Shown: positions 18,034-29,773 of the stretch, piece after piece | How the letters are laid out: every line of letters starts with the position of its first letter | Position numbering within the stretch: the stretch's first letter is position 1 | DNA from: Spirochaetaceae bacterium | GTDB lineage: Bacteria > Spirochaetota > Leptospiria > Leptospirales > Leptonemataceae | DNA length: 64,000 nucleotides | Assembly (NCBI GenBank): GCA_002730875.1 | Contig: PCBI01000005.1 | Location: 310,001 to 374,000, forward strand | Direction: 5' to 3' | The notes under the pieces: generated by a model | Databases searched by the model: none | Seen by the model: the letters and a program-made list of their open reading frames with translations, nothing else | Told to the model about the DNA's origin: nothing | Made by a program: the position numbers and the translations under genes

Positions 18034-20280
18034 ATGGACGTTCGAGAACTAAAGAGCCAGGGCATTTCCCTTGTAGCGGTATTACAGCAAACTCCGCTTT
18101 TTGAGCACACTTCCGTAGAAACGATAAAGGATATCCTGCGCGAGGCGGATGCAGTTAGCTTCGGTCCGGACCAGATCGTCATGATGCAGGGGGAGCCCGG
18201 AACGGCCATGTATGTTGTGCTTTCCGGAAAACTTCGTGCGCGACAGTCAGGAAACATCGTCGGAGAGATTAACAGCGGCGAATTTTTTGGCGAAGCAGCA
18301 TTGCTCACGGATGAGAAGAGACAGGCCACGGTACAAACTGTTACAAGTTGCGATTTGATTCAAATTCCCAGAGCTTTATTCGAAAAAGTTCTAGAACGAC
18401 ATCCAGAGCAAATGCAGGGCGTGGCTGCCATTATCACGCGTCGCGTGCAATCCATAAAGATCGAGAAGTTCCGCCCACCGGCGGGCGACATTGTAGACTT
18501 CCTGGCACGGCTCCCGCTATTTACCGATCTTCCACGGCCACTAATACAGAAGCTGGAGCCAGTAATTCAGTGGGAGTCCGTACCGGACCAGGAACTTGTA
18601 GTAGAACAGGGAGCCTCCGGCGATGGTATGTATATAGTCTTCAACGGACGACTTCGGTGGGATATACGAAACAGCGACGAAGAAACCATAAGAGACGGAA
18701 CTTTTCGACCAGGCGACGTATTCGGCGAGCTTTCCATACTTACCGGCGAGCCTCGGTCTGCCAGCGTTTACGCCATTCGGGACTGCGAACTAATAAAGCT
18801 TTCCGGAAAAAACTTTGAGCGACTGGTACACAGCGAGCCCAGACTGCTTCTAGCTCTGTCCCGAACCCTGGCCCGTAGGCTGGTGGATCCTCCCACAGAT
18901 AACCGGGTAAGAGCCCGCGTTTTTTGTGTTTTACCCATTCATCCTTCTATAAACGTATTCGACTTCTCGCATAAGCTCGCCCGGGCATTACCCGGCAGCA
19001 CTGGCGTCATGACATCCGCAGACATACCTGTGGGCGCGGAAGTAGAGGAGACTGCGGCAACCATGGAATTGGAAAGCCGCCTTCTTTCCATGGAGAGCAA
19101 GAACGATCATACTGTACTGGCCGCATCCTACGAAGACAACGGTTGGACTCGAAAGTGCCTCAGACATTGCGATTACATCCTTCTGGTGGCCGATCCATCC
19201 GGACCCACTCAATTCAGTCCGGTGGAGTTGAAGCGACTGAGCGGAGGAAGCGCTCATTCGCTGGAGCCCAGAGAGCTAATATTTCTACAAAGTGAAACCA
19301 CCCGGCCTGCCAGGACCCAGGCATTCCTGTCCATTCGCAAGGTTCCCCATAAGCACATTTCCAGAAACAATCATGCTGACTTCCAGCGCCTGGCCCGATC
19401 GCTGACCGGACGTTCCATAAACCTGGTGCTCGGGGGCGGAGGCGCTCGCGGTCTGGCGCACATCGGACTCTATCGGGCTCTATTGGAGTGCAACGTTCCC
19501 ATCGACTCGGTAGGAGGGACCAGCTTTGGGGCCATCATGGCCGCTGTCATCGCATTGAAACGATCCCCGGAAGAGATCCTGGAATTGGTTCAGCGTTATC
19601 TGATAGATCTGGATCCCATGAGCGAGTATTCCATTCCTTTCGTATCTATGATTCGAGGCCGCAGGTACACGCAGGCCCTGAAGGGCGTCTGCGGCGATGC
19701 TTTTGTTGAGGACCTTTCTATTCCTTTCTTTGCCATCGCCGCTGATCTCACCGCCGGCGCGCCCCTGGTCATGGACCGCGGTCCCCTCTGGCAGGCCACC
19801 CGGGCCTCCAGTTCCATTCCCGGACTGGCGCCTCCCATAATGGTGGACAATCATCTACTGGTGGACGGAGGCATCGTCAACAATGTACCGGCCGACATCA
19901 TGAAAGAGCGCTTCTCCGGCAGAACACTGGCTGTGCGCGTAGGGCAGGCGGGGGAAGTCCAGGGGGATGACTCGCTGGGTGAATTAATCGCCGAAACCGG
20001 GGAAGCGCCTTCCCTGGGCAGGATTCTACGCAACCGGCTCCGTTCGCAGAAGAACAGAATCAAGTATCCAGGGTTTGGTCAGCTGCTGCTAAGATCAGCA
20101 ATACTTGGCGGCGACGATCATGAAAGAATCAGCAAGAAGGCGGCCACCATCTGGACCGAACTGCCGGTACAGAACTTTGGACTACTGGACTGGGAAGATG
20201 CGCCGGAACTGATCGACATTGGCTACATCCATGCCATGAAGCATATGGAATCCTGGAAAAGAAAACTAATACCCGATTGA
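18034..20280 (+). CDS. double cyclic-nucleotide-binding, patatin-like phospholipase
   Basis: A 748-residue cytosolic or membrane-associated protein. Two cNMP-binding domains lie at about 20-140 and 160-285, each with the FGE-(A/L)-(A/S)-(L/I)-LT phosphate-cassette region. A linker of about 150 residues follows, then a patatin domain with the oxyanion loop GGGGARG, nucleophile GTSFG (Ser about 497) and DGG motif (Asp about 611). This is the layout of neuropathy-target-esterase-type lysophospholipases, in which cyclic nucleotide binding is thought to control membrane association or activity. The adenylate cyclase at 8509-10554 could supply the ligand (inference). Neighbours are unrelated. Confidence 0.92.
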   Translation: MDVRELKSQGISLVAVLQQTPLFEHTSVETIKDILREADAVSFGPDQIVMMQGEPGTAMYVVLSGKLRARQSGNIVGEINSGEFFGEAALLTDEKRQATVQTVTSCDLIQIPRALFEKVLERHPEQMQGVAAIITRRVQSIKIEKFRPPAGDIVDFLARLPLFTDLPRPLIQKLEPVIQWESVPDQELVVEQGASGDGMYIVFNGRLRWDIRNSDEETIRDGTFRPGDVFGELSILTGEPRSASVYAIRDCELIKLSGKNFERLVHSEPRLLLALSRTLARRLVDPPTDNRVRARVFCVLPIHPSINVFDFSHKLARALPGSTGVMTSADIPVGAEVEETAATMELESRLLSMESKNDHTVLAASYEDNGWTRKCLRHCDYILLVADPSGPTQFSPVELKRLSGGSAHSLEPRELIFLQSETTRPARTQAFLSIRKVPHKHISRNNHADFQRLARSLTGRSINLVLGGGGARGLAHIGLYRALLECNVPIDSVGGTSFGAIMAAVIALKRSPEEILELVQRYLIDLDPMSEYSIPFVSMIRGRRYTQALKGVCGDAFVEDLSIPFFAIAADLTAGAPLVMDRGPLWQATRASSSIPGLAPPIMVDNHLLVDGGIVNNVPADIMKERFSGRTLAVRVGQAGEVQGDDSLGELIAETGEAPSLGRILRNRLRSQKNRIKYPGFGQLLLRSAILGGDDHERISKKAATIWTELPVQNFGLLDWEDAPELIDIGYIHAMKHMESWKRKLIPD

Positions 20281-20532
20281 CCACGGGTTCTATTTTCATG
20301 GATTTTTTCCTTCGCAACTGTCCCCCGGCTTCTCTGCCAGTCCTGGCGTCCTGGCCTCCTGGCTACCCGCTGACTACATTGCCGGACTCTTGTCTCCATG
20401 ACTTCTTGCCCCCCGCACAACCAGACCGCAGTCGGAGCCCCAAATAGCGGCGGCGTCTTCGCTTTAATGATTTCCAGATTGCAGTCGACTTAATTGCTGC
20501 CCTTAACTCCCTTTGCATAAACGGAGGTTCAG

Positions 20533-21192
20533 ATGAAATCAGCAGTGGCAATTTTACTTGCCGGATTACTGGTCTGTTGCGGAAAACCGGAGCAGGACAA
20601 CGGTCCCAACACGATGCAAGATGCCGGCCAGGACAGAGCAGACCGTTCAGAGTCCGGCGAACCGGCGGACAGCGCCGACAAACATATTCAATCCATTCGC
20701 ACTCTATATGCGGAAGCGATGAAAATCAAAGCCACATCGTTCGAGAAGAATTGCGATGACGGCGCCCTTACCGTGGTGGTGGATGTGCGGTCCCGCGACG
20801 GCAAGCTGCTGTGGATTCGCCACACCGGCGGCTACGACCATGGATCGGTGTCATACGAAGCCTTGCTGTCCGACGCCGAAGTTGTGTTCATCATGAAGGA
20901 AACGCGTACCTGGAACTTTGACCCCGACCAACCTCCCACTGATGACGGAACAAGTCATACTATTGATCGAGCCGAACAACACAGATACTACTACCTGGAT
21001 GGTGCCCTGGTCAAAACGCTTTTTAAGTCTGTGGAAGCCCGGTCCGCCAAAAACGAATCCCTGGAAAAGATGCTTTCGGCGGCCCCAAACAAGAAGCATC
21101 CCACTCCCGATGCCGGGGCCGCTCTGGAAAAGGCCAACGAAATCGTAGCTTCCTATAAGACCTCCGGCAAGAATGCGGCCTGGTGTTTTTAG
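20533..21192 (+). CDS. lipoprotein of unknown function
   Basis: A 219-residue protein starting with a lipoprotein signal (LLVCCGK; Cys at about 16 or 17), followed by an Asp/Ser/Gln-rich linker and a globular part with a Tyr-rich YYYLDG segment. GGAGG lies eight bases before the ATG at 20533. I do not recognise a family. The last residues contain a lone Cys, and two more Cys are near the lipobox. Confidence 0.7.
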   Translation: MKSAVAILLAGLLVCCGKPEQDNGPNTMQDAGQDRADRSESGEPADSADKHIQSIRTLYAEAMKIKATSFEKNCDDGALTVVVDVRSRDGKLLWIRHTGGYDHGSVSYEALLSDAEVVFIMKETRTWNFDPDQPPTDDGTSHTIDRAEQHRYYYLDGALVKTLFKSVEARSAKNESLEKMLSAAPNKKHPTPDAGAALEKANEIVASYKTSGKNAAWCF

Positions 21193-21307
21193 CAGACTAA
21201 TCGAGTTAGGGATGGACCCGTCGCGTACCCGGATGCAGTGCTTGCGCCCGGGTACGGTACACAGAACTGGTTTCGCGCCGCCTCCCCGGATGGAGGGCCT
21301 TATCTAA

Positions 21308-22396
21308 ATGACGTCAAGCTGGCCTGCCTTTGTATTTCTGGGAGCCATGGGGGGCTGCATTTTCGGCGCTTCTGGTATCTTTGGTCAAAGGCGGAAACAC
21401 CCCTGCCAGACACCCATGGCCCTGCTGCTTCTGTTGACCGCCGTTGGAATGATCCCTCCGTTTCTGATCCTACAGTCTCCGCAGGATTTCTGGGAAGCGC
21501 TGGATTTACTTGCGCCGGTGGTCTTTTCTCAGTTATTCGTGGGCGCTCTGCTGGCACACTATTTCACGCTTCTTGCTCCAATCCCTATCCTTGACTCGAG
21601 CAAATCCGGGATCCTGCATGCGGCCAGGGTCTTTCGCGCCTTTGGCTCAACATGGTCCCTTTATTCGCTGCCTGCGGTTGCATTGCTGGCCTGCAGCGTC
21701 TATTTCTACGTTCTCTCTGACTCGGCGAGCCCTGAACGAAGATTGAATACAGTTGCCGCGTTCCCTCCGGCGATACTTCTTATGGGTGTTCTTTATTCCC
21801 TGGGCCATTTAAAGATAGCCGCGCGAATGGGAATTTCCGTCCCGGGTGTGGCCTTTTCCTTTCTATATCTACTATCCGGTTGCGTTACGCTGGTTCTTGC
21901 CGGCTTGTTGTCCTATCCGTCGCTTTCCGTTGCCGGGAACGCAGGTATTGTGGCCTTATTGATGATGTACGGTTACTGGATACAAAAGGAACCAGCGTTG
22001 CTGGGCCAGGGGGCGAAGAGAGCGCTGAGCGCCAGGCAACGTCATAGTCTGGAAGGCATGAAAAGGGCGCTCCTGGAGCTAATGCCGGAAGAGAAGCCCT
22101 ACCTTGATGAAGACCTGGATCGTAGTGGATTGGCCGAATTACTGAATGTGCGGGAACGGGACCTCTCTCTGTTACTGAACCGGGAGATGGATGGCTTTAC
22201 GAACTTCGTAAACCGCTACAGGATTGAAGAGGCCTGTAAGATGCTCCTGGATGAGCCAGACCGTTCGATCTTGAGTATTACCTATGCTTGCGGTTTCAAT
22301 TCCCGATCGGCCTTCTATCAGGCTTTTCAAAAATTTCACGAGATGAGTCCGGGGGACTACCGAAGGCTGCATTCCCCCGCGAATGAGAATCCGTAG
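21308..22396 (+). CDS. membrane-embedded AraC family transcriptional regulator
   Basis: A 362-residue protein with seven hydrophobic helices in residues 1-235 and a C-terminal AraC/XylS domain. The DNA-binding part shows the DEDLDRSGLAELL first HTH, an NRYRIEEACKMLL segment, the second HTH signature SITYACGFNSRSAF and a final MSPGDYR. It has the same architecture as the protein at 7203-8303 and the larger ones at 47935 and 50860 but is clearly diverged in the membrane part. The stop codon overlaps a short 10-bp tandem repeat. Confidence 0.85.
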   Translation: MTSSWPAFVFLGAMGGCIFGASGIFGQRRKHPCQTPMALLLLLTAVGMIPPFLILQSPQDFWEALDLLAPVVFSQLFVGALLAHYFTLLAPIPILDSSKSGILHAARVFRAFGSTWSLYSLPAVALLACSVYFYVLSDSASPERRLNTVAAFPPAILLMGVLYSLGHLKIAARMGISVPGVAFSFLYLLSGCVTLVLAGLLSYPSLSVAGNAGIVALLMMYGYWIQKEPALLGQGAKRALSARQRHSLEGMKRALLELMPEEKPYLDEDLDRSGLAELLNVRERDLSLLLNREMDGFTNFVNRYRIEEACKMLLDEPDRSILSITYACGFNSRSAFYQAFQKFHEMSPGDYRRLHSPANENP

Positions 22397-22420
22397 CCGG
22401 ACGTAGCCGGACGTAGCCGG
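22391..22420. repeat. three copies of a 10-bp tandem repeat
   Basis: The decamer (A/C)CGTAGCCGG occurs three times in a row and includes the stop codon of the preceding AraC gene. It is short and may be a slippage product. Confidence 0.7.
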
Positions 22421-22668
22421 ACTGTCCCGGGATACTATTGCTCGGCACTTGCGATGGAGCCTGACCCCCGGCAACTGCAGAAATGTTGGCGATCGACTCG
22501 GGCGATGGATCGACTTGAAGGACTATCAAAATAGATCCGGCAACTCCCAGGAAAATGCGATTCTCGGTGTCCTGATTCCGGCATCCGGACGACAAACCAT
22601 GTTTTTCCCGGTAACCTGTTTCCCTGCCAGGGACATGGCTCTGCCCTGCCCGTTTACAGGAGGTAGCA

Positions 22669-23451
22669 ATGAGATTTCATCTATTCGAATTCACAGACCT
22701 GAAATGGTATCCAGGATTTCTAAAAAAACCGATTCAAGAGTATCTGGATTTTGTGTCCCGCAGGTTTGGAATCTTCGAACCAGCCATTCCTATAATCGAA
22801 GAGGGATTGCGCGAGTCCGGGCATTCCCTGATACTGGATCTTGGATCTGGCGCCGGGGGCGGACTGGTAGACCTCTGGCAGGAGCTCTGCGAGCGCCATC
22901 CGGACCTGCTCATTCAACAAAGCGATCTATTCCCGATTTACGACGAACGACCTTCGGAATCCAGCAGGGTTCAGTACCTGGAGGAACCGGTGGATGCCGG
23001 TTTCGTACCCGAGCGTCTCAAGGGCTTTCGCACCCTTTTCACTCTGGCCCATCATTTCCAACCCGATCAGCTTCGGGCCGTGATCGCCGACGCAGCTCGC
23101 AAGCGAACGGGCCTTGCCATTTTCGAACCGGTGGGCGGAGGAATCATCCAGATCCTTTTAATGATTCTATTGGTACCCTGGTTGGTTTTATTTACCGTGC
23201 CTTTCATTCGTCCTTTCAAGTTATCTCGACTTCTGTTCACATTTCTACTACCCATCATTCCCGCTACAATAGTCTGGGACGGCGTTGTCTCTTCCCTGCG
23301 AGCCTACAACGAAGAGGAATTGCTCCGTATCGCCAGAGAAGCACAACGCGAAACCGGAGCTTCCATTCGCTGGCAATCCGGGACGGTCTTCAATGGACGT
23401 AGGATGCCACTGCTATACTTAATGGGCACACCGATTCAGACCGTGGATTGA
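22669..23451 (+). CDS. class I SAM-dependent methyltransferase-like protein with hydrophobic C-terminal insert
   Basis: A 260-residue protein. The ILDLGSGAGGG motif (about residues 55-65) is motif I of SAM-binding Rossmann methyltransferases, and an LAHHF motif at about 127 fits the usual motif IV/post-motif region. Unusually, residues 158-204 hold two hydrophobic segments (rich in Ile, Leu, Phe, Trp) between the last core strands, suggesting membrane attachment. AGGAGG occurs at 22660-22665, just before the ATG at 22669. The substrate is not apparent. It is followed after 80 bases by a gene of unknown function on the same strand. Confidence 0.75.
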   Translation: MRFHLFEFTDLKWYPGFLKKPIQEYLDFVSRRFGIFEPAIPIIEEGLRESGHSLILDLGSGAGGGLVDLWQELCERHPDLLIQQSDLFPIYDERPSESSRVQYLEEPVDAGFVPERLKGFRTLFTLAHHFQPDQLRAVIADAARKRTGLAIFEPVGGGIIQILLMILLVPWLVLFTVPFIRPFKLSRLLFTFLLPIIPATIVWDGVVSSLRAYNEEELLRIAREAQRETGASIRWQSGTVFNGRRMPLLYLMGTPIQTVD

Positions 23452-23533
23452 AGGAAACTTCCGATTCGGTGGGTCCCGGGCAATCTGGACGCAACTTTCT
23501 CTTAAGGTCTGATATCCAGGTTGCCAGAATAGT

Positions 23534-24448
23534 ATGGGCATGCTAATCTACACAGCGGGCAGAATCTCTATTCAGGTACAGCCCGGAATTTACCCTATGA
23601 AGCCGCTGGAGACCATAGTCTACGTTGCCGAGCATCAATTCTTTGTAGGCGACGAAAGCCTCCTGGACGAGTGGGACGGTAGCTACTGGAACGATCCCTA
23701 TTCCGATGATGGGCTGGGCCTGGCCCCCGGAATCGTAGGCGTCCAGTGCCCCCGGGCCACCGGACCGGCGCCGGTTTTTCTGGAGATGCACGGAGCGCCG
23801 CCTGTGCTTCCCGATGCAAGATACTGCAAGGTTACAGAAGCTCCCCTTTCCCTGGAGTCCGGCCATTTAAGAATTCTGGGCGAAAACAACACAGCGGGAT
23901 TGCCGGGCCTTCAATTTGAAGCGCCGGCAACCAAATATATGCTTCGCGTGCTCTATGCAGATCTGGATACCGTGACCTATGACGATTCGGACGGCGCCGA
24001 GCATTATTTGCTCCAGATGTATCCGCTTCCATCGCCTTTGAAAACTGTGGAGTCGGAGAAACCTATTCCGGATAGCGAAACAGAAGGGGGGACCAATGAA
24101 TTTACTCCGTCCACTCTGGATTACAGGACTCTCAGACCCTATGAGGATCTGGACAACCCCATTACGGAAGTTCAAATTGAACGCGACGTTCAAAGATTAC
24201 ACTTTTTAGCCCAGGACAAATCTCCATCGATTCGCTGCTCCAGCGCTGTAGCCCTGGCCCGCCAGAAACAACTGAAGGCCGTACAGCAGATGGCTCTTTA
24301 TGATGATTCGCGAGCTGTGCGCATGGTAGCGGTGGGCGCGCTGGCGCTGATGCAGGCCAGGGACTATCTTGAGATGGTATCGGACCGGGAAAAAGGGATC
24401 ATCGCCGATACTGCCAGAATGCATTTACAGAACCTGGATAAAAGATGA
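23534..24448 (+). CDS. protein of unknown function with HEAT-like C-terminal helices
   Basis: About 304 residues from the ATG at 23534 (an alternative start at 23597). The N-terminal half is beta-rich with Trp, Asp and Tyr-rich motifs such as WDGSYWNDPYSDDG. The C-terminal part (about 215-304) has repeated short helices with an RCSSAVALARQK...VRMVAVGALALMQ pattern, which looks like HEAT-type repeats. No signal or membrane segment is visible, so the protein is probably cytosolic. I do not recognise the family. Confidence 0.6.
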   Translation: MGMLIYTAGRISIQVQPGIYPMKPLETIVYVAEHQFFVGDESLLDEWDGSYWNDPYSDDGLGLAPGIVGVQCPRATGPAPVFLEMHGAPPVLPDARYCKVTEAPLSLESGHLRILGENNTAGLPGLQFEAPATKYMLRVLYADLDTVTYDDSDGAEHYLLQMYPLPSPLKTVESEKPIPDSETEGGTNEFTPSTLDYRTLRPYEDLDNPITEVQIERDVQRLHFLAQDKSPSIRCSSAVALARQKQLKAVQQMALYDDSRAVRMVAVGALALMQARDYLEMVSDREKGIIADTARMHLQNLDKR

Positions 24449-24534
24449 AGCTTTCCCTGGAGATAAGGAGCTATCCAGCCGAAAATAGTATTAGAGAATT
24501 GCGGGCATAACTCAGGCACTTCTGAGGCACTACT

Positions 24535-25530
24535 ATGGATGATAAATTTCTTACCCAGAGAATTGTTAAGGCGTTTCGACATATACCTCCGCTGGAGCTT
24601 CCCGAGGCGCCGGTGCATGCAATCAAAGGTCTAAGCGAGCACGATTCCGAATTACTGTACGATTCGTTCTGGGTAAAGACTATCCGCGATCTGGCAGATC
24701 TCAAATACGTACACTGGGCACAGGAGATCTGCGCCCTGCGGGATGTGCCCCAGGAAAAGATCGATATGTACGGCTTTCAGGATAAGCTGAACAAAGCCTA
24801 CGAGCAGACTTCCATTAAGACTCTGATGAAATCTCCGGTGCATGTGCTTCAAGGGCTGAGCGAAGCGGATGCAACGCGACTGGAAGAGGCTTTTCGCATC
24901 CGCACCGTAAAGGATTTGGCCAATCTGAAGTTCGCGCGATTCGCTCAGGAGATCTGCCGGGAAGCCTACAAGGATCTGAGCGCACCGATTCGTAGTAACG
25001 ACTCATCTAAACAAGTGCGCGCCGAACAAAAGGATACGAAGCGTTGGTGGGCTCCTCTCATCGCATTAATTCTAACGGTTATTGCCCTTCTGCTACTTGC
25101 CTACTTTGCGCCTATTTGCTATCCGGCCAAAGACGAGGCCATCCTTGATACTGCCAGCGAGCAGCAGTCCTCTCCGCCATCGGATTCCCAGGCGTCGGAC
25201 GAAGGGGATTCAGATATTCACCAGAATTCAACAGATAACAAGGATTCAGAGGGTTCGCCGAGTCCGCAAGCCGACACGGGCTCCCCTTCCACTGTAGCTC
25301 CTGACCAGGATGAATCGGACACAGCTAACCAGTCGAATACACGCGCAACCCATGAGGCAAATGGCGGGAGTCCGGGAACCTATCACGTGCAGGCCGGCGA
25401 TACCCTATATGACATCAGCAAGCGTATCTATGGTAATCCGGGCCGATGGCAGGATATCTACCAGGCAAACAAGGAGAGGTTGAAAAGCCCTGACCGTTTA
25501 GTTCCTGGCGAAGTTCTCAAACTTCCTTGA
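24535..25530 (+). CDS. two helix-hairpin-helix-like repeats, transmembrane helix and LysM domain
   Basis: A 331-residue protein with an uncommon layout. Residues 25-66 and 100-143 are a tandem duplication with the shared pattern (A/S)PVH-x-(I/L)-(K/Q)GLSE-x-D...(I/V)-(R/K)DLA-(D/N)-LK, like helix-hairpin-helix modules that end in a TVxDLA segment. One membrane helix lies at about 171-192, then a Ser/Asp/Gln-rich linker of about 80 residues, and a LysM domain at 283-331 (TYHVQAGDTLYDIS). Topology is inferred to be N-inside, C-outside, so LysM would bind peptidoglycan while the repeats face the cytosol. GAGG lies seven bases before the ATG at 24535. Confidence 0.8.
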   Translation: MDDKFLTQRIVKAFRHIPPLELPEAPVHAIKGLSEHDSELLYDSFWVKTIRDLADLKYVHWAQEICALRDVPQEKIDMYGFQDKLNKAYEQTSIKTLMKSPVHVLQGLSEADATRLEEAFRIRTVKDLANLKFARFAQEICREAYKDLSAPIRSNDSSKQVRAEQKDTKRWWAPLIALILTVIALLLLAYFAPICYPAKDEAILDTASEQQSSPPSDSQASDEGDSDIHQNSTDNKDSEGSPSPQADTGSPSTVAPDQDESDTANQSNTRATHEANGGSPGTYHVQAGDTLYDISKRIYGNPGRWQDIYQANKERLKSPDRLVPGEVLKLP

Positions 25531-25601
25531 GTCGAAGCCTGCGTAGAGCTAATTCTAAACTGTCAATGCCGAGTTAAGTTGCCCGGCCTGCGCTCTATAG
25601 G

Positions 25602-25642
25602 AGGCGCAAAAAAACGCCCCTCCGAATGAAGCGGCGCTTTCC
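25602..25642. terminator. candidate bidirectional terminator between convergent genes
   Basis: A seven-base A-run (T-run on the minus strand) sits between GGAGGCG and CGCC segments, and CGCC/GGCG plus AAA/TTT arms can pair around a 14-base loop. It lies between the stop of the LysM gene and the stop of the convergent isocitrate dehydrogenase gene. The stem is imperfect. Confidence 0.45.
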
Positions 25643-25691
25643 GATTTGAAGGATCCGGTCCGTGGTCCGAAAACCCGTATCCTGAAGAGCG

Positions 25692-25723
25692 AAGCCCGGA
25701 ACCGTGATCCCTGGTCCGGGCTT
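25692..25723 (-). terminator. candidate terminator hairpin of the isocitrate dehydrogenase gene
   Basis: AAGCCCGGAACC and GGTCCGGGCTT can form a stem of eleven pairs with one bulged A and a nine-base loop, eight bases beyond the stop codon of the minus-strand gene. There is only a weak T-rich tail, so it may work with Rho or as a 3'-end stabiliser. Confidence 0.5.
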
Positions 25724-25730
25724 ATCCGAG

Positions 25731-28271
<2,541 letters not shown>

Positions 28272-28937
28272 CTACACTCGCCGGAGCGCGAAAAAGAAAG
28301 GGGTGTCCATGTGCTTGAAATCCATGTAGCCCATTACAATGTTTTCGTCTACCTTACGAAACACATCGTGGATGGGCAGAGCGTCGTAGCACATTGTAGC
28401 GGTGACCTTGCCTCTGAGCTCGGTCATTCGGAGGCGCGCTTTGGTCTTCTTTGTGGACAGCAAAAATCGGAACGTGCGAAACAGGCCTCGCATGAACGGC
28501 TTCTTCAGCCATTGCTGCGTGAGCGCCAGGCCCATGGGCATTAGTGCTGGATTCACAATGAAGTGCTTGCCGCTACCTGTTTCGAAAATGAGGGGATGAA
28601 CGTTGTTTTCGTCTATGAATTGCTTTCCGTACCAGGCGTAGTTCTCCAGCAATCCATCCATGGGATGATCCGTGTCGATCCCGGATCCCTTCCATTTACC
28701 CCACATGAAATCTAGCTCCACAACGGGCAGACTGTCGAAGACTTCCAGAGCTTGCTGGCCCGTAGCATGACCTGATTCGATGATAGACAGCGCGGACTTC
28801 TGAGCCGCAGTCCCAGGCCCGGCCGCTCTGGCTGCCTTTTTACCGGCATTGGACGCTGCCTTTTTCGGAGCAGATGTTTTCTTTCGTCCGTTTGCTGATA
28901 AAGTCCTCGCGGATCGCTTTTTCGAAGAAGTGGCCAT
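28272..28937 (-). CDS. GXWXG/DUF4334 protein with basic N-terminal tail
   Basis: A 221-residue protein. Residues ~60-115 fit the GXWXG domain (WGKWKGSG motif) and residues ~125-215 fit DUF4334, with the signature WYGK, CYDALPIHD and MDFKHMDTPFFFALRR at the C-terminus. The family is of unknown function, often near lipid metabolism genes. What is odd is the first ~48 residues, a Lys/Ala/Ser-rich stretch resembling histone-H1-like tails, absent from typical members. The start at 28937 is the first ATG and the tail is in frame with the rest; a later start inside the tail cannot be excluded. Confidence 0.82.
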   Translation of the reverse strand: MATSSKKRSARTLSANGRKKTSAPKKAASNAGKKAARAAGPGTAAQKSALSIIESGHATGQQALEVFDSLPVVELDFMWGKWKGSGIDTDHPMDGLLENYAWYGKQFIDENNVHPLIFETGSGKHFIVNPALMPMGLALTQQWLKKPFMRGLFRTFRFLLSTKKTKARLRMTELRGKVTATMCYDALPIHDVFRKVDENIVMGYMDFKHMDTPFFFALRRV

Positions 28938-29153
28938 GGCCGATTGGCCGTTTCGCCAGGTAAGATGTCAAGATGGATTTGCTCGCAACATGGGGCGTTT
29001 CCCCGGTGCAACCCTTGCAAGCGCCGGGAAAGATGAAGGGCCCGGGTCGACTTCACAATCGGCCTTGAATGTATTCCGCGTAAGCGTCTGTCCAAAACGC
29101 TTGCACTGAAACGATGCGAAAGCACTTACTGATCATGGGAGACACTGGCCGGG

Positions 29154-29636
29154 ATGAAAGAAAAACTCTATGCAGTTCTTACACTTGCAGTTGTCGCGCT
29201 GGGCATCTGGGGCATTCTGGCCCTCGGACAGTGGCTGGGCGGCCTGTGGGGTACGGTTATCGACGGCCTTTATGAGCACGAGCTAACCGTGATTTCCGAA
29301 GTCAGACAGATTCCGGCTACCGAAATCGAGATTCAATGGTACGAGAAAGACCGTGCACTCTGGCTAACAAGAGACGGTCAGTATTTGGATAATCTTCCTG
29401 ATAGCGAAGGAACGAATCGCTTCCGAGTCTTCATTAAGGAGCGACCGACTTACACGTTTAAGATTCACAGAAACACGCCGACTCAAAAGATGAAGTTCGA
29501 ATTCTCGCTTCGTGAAAATGAGGATGCGCTAATGCTACAGGCAAAATGGGAGCCCCATTTCTATAGCGATGATGGCGCTCGTTCGGCGCCTTTTTACGAA
29601 AGAGTAAAACTAGACCGGAACCGAATTATGAAATAG
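29154..29636 (+). CDS. single-pass membrane protein of unknown function
   Basis: A 160-residue protein with an N-terminal hydrophobic helix (about residues 5-38, Gly/Leu/Trp-rich) that may be an uncleaved anchor, followed by a soluble, charged domain with WYEKDRALWL and FEFSLRENED segments, probably periplasmic. I do not recognise the family. The ribosome binding site is weak. It is followed by an unrelated small membrane protein gene. Confidence 0.55.
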   Translation: MKEKLYAVLTLAVVALGIWGILALGQWLGGLWGTVIDGLYEHELTVISEVRQIPATEIEIQWYEKDRALWLTRDGQYLDNLPDSEGTNRFRVFIKERPTYTFKIHRNTPTQKMKFEFSLRENEDALMLQAKWEPHFYSDDGARSAPFYERVKLDRNRIMK

Positions 29637-29740
29637 TCGGACAACACGGGGCTCAGACCACAAATGCGGACAGCCAGGGCCGGACGACAGATAAAGCACA
29701 AGCGTTGAAAAAGCTCTAGCTTCGCCAGTTTTCCGCTGGA

Positions 29741-29759
29741 GTCTCCCCCCGGGGGAGAC
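29741..29759. promoter_or_regulatory. near-perfect palindrome before a small membrane protein gene
   Basis: GTCTCCCCC and GGGGGAGAC flank a single C, 14 bases upstream of the ATG at 29774. The stem would occlude the region just before the start, so it may be an operator or a translation-controlling hairpin. It may also act as a 3' structure for the preceding gene. Confidence 0.4.
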
Positions 29760-29773
29760 CCCATTCTAAGTGC

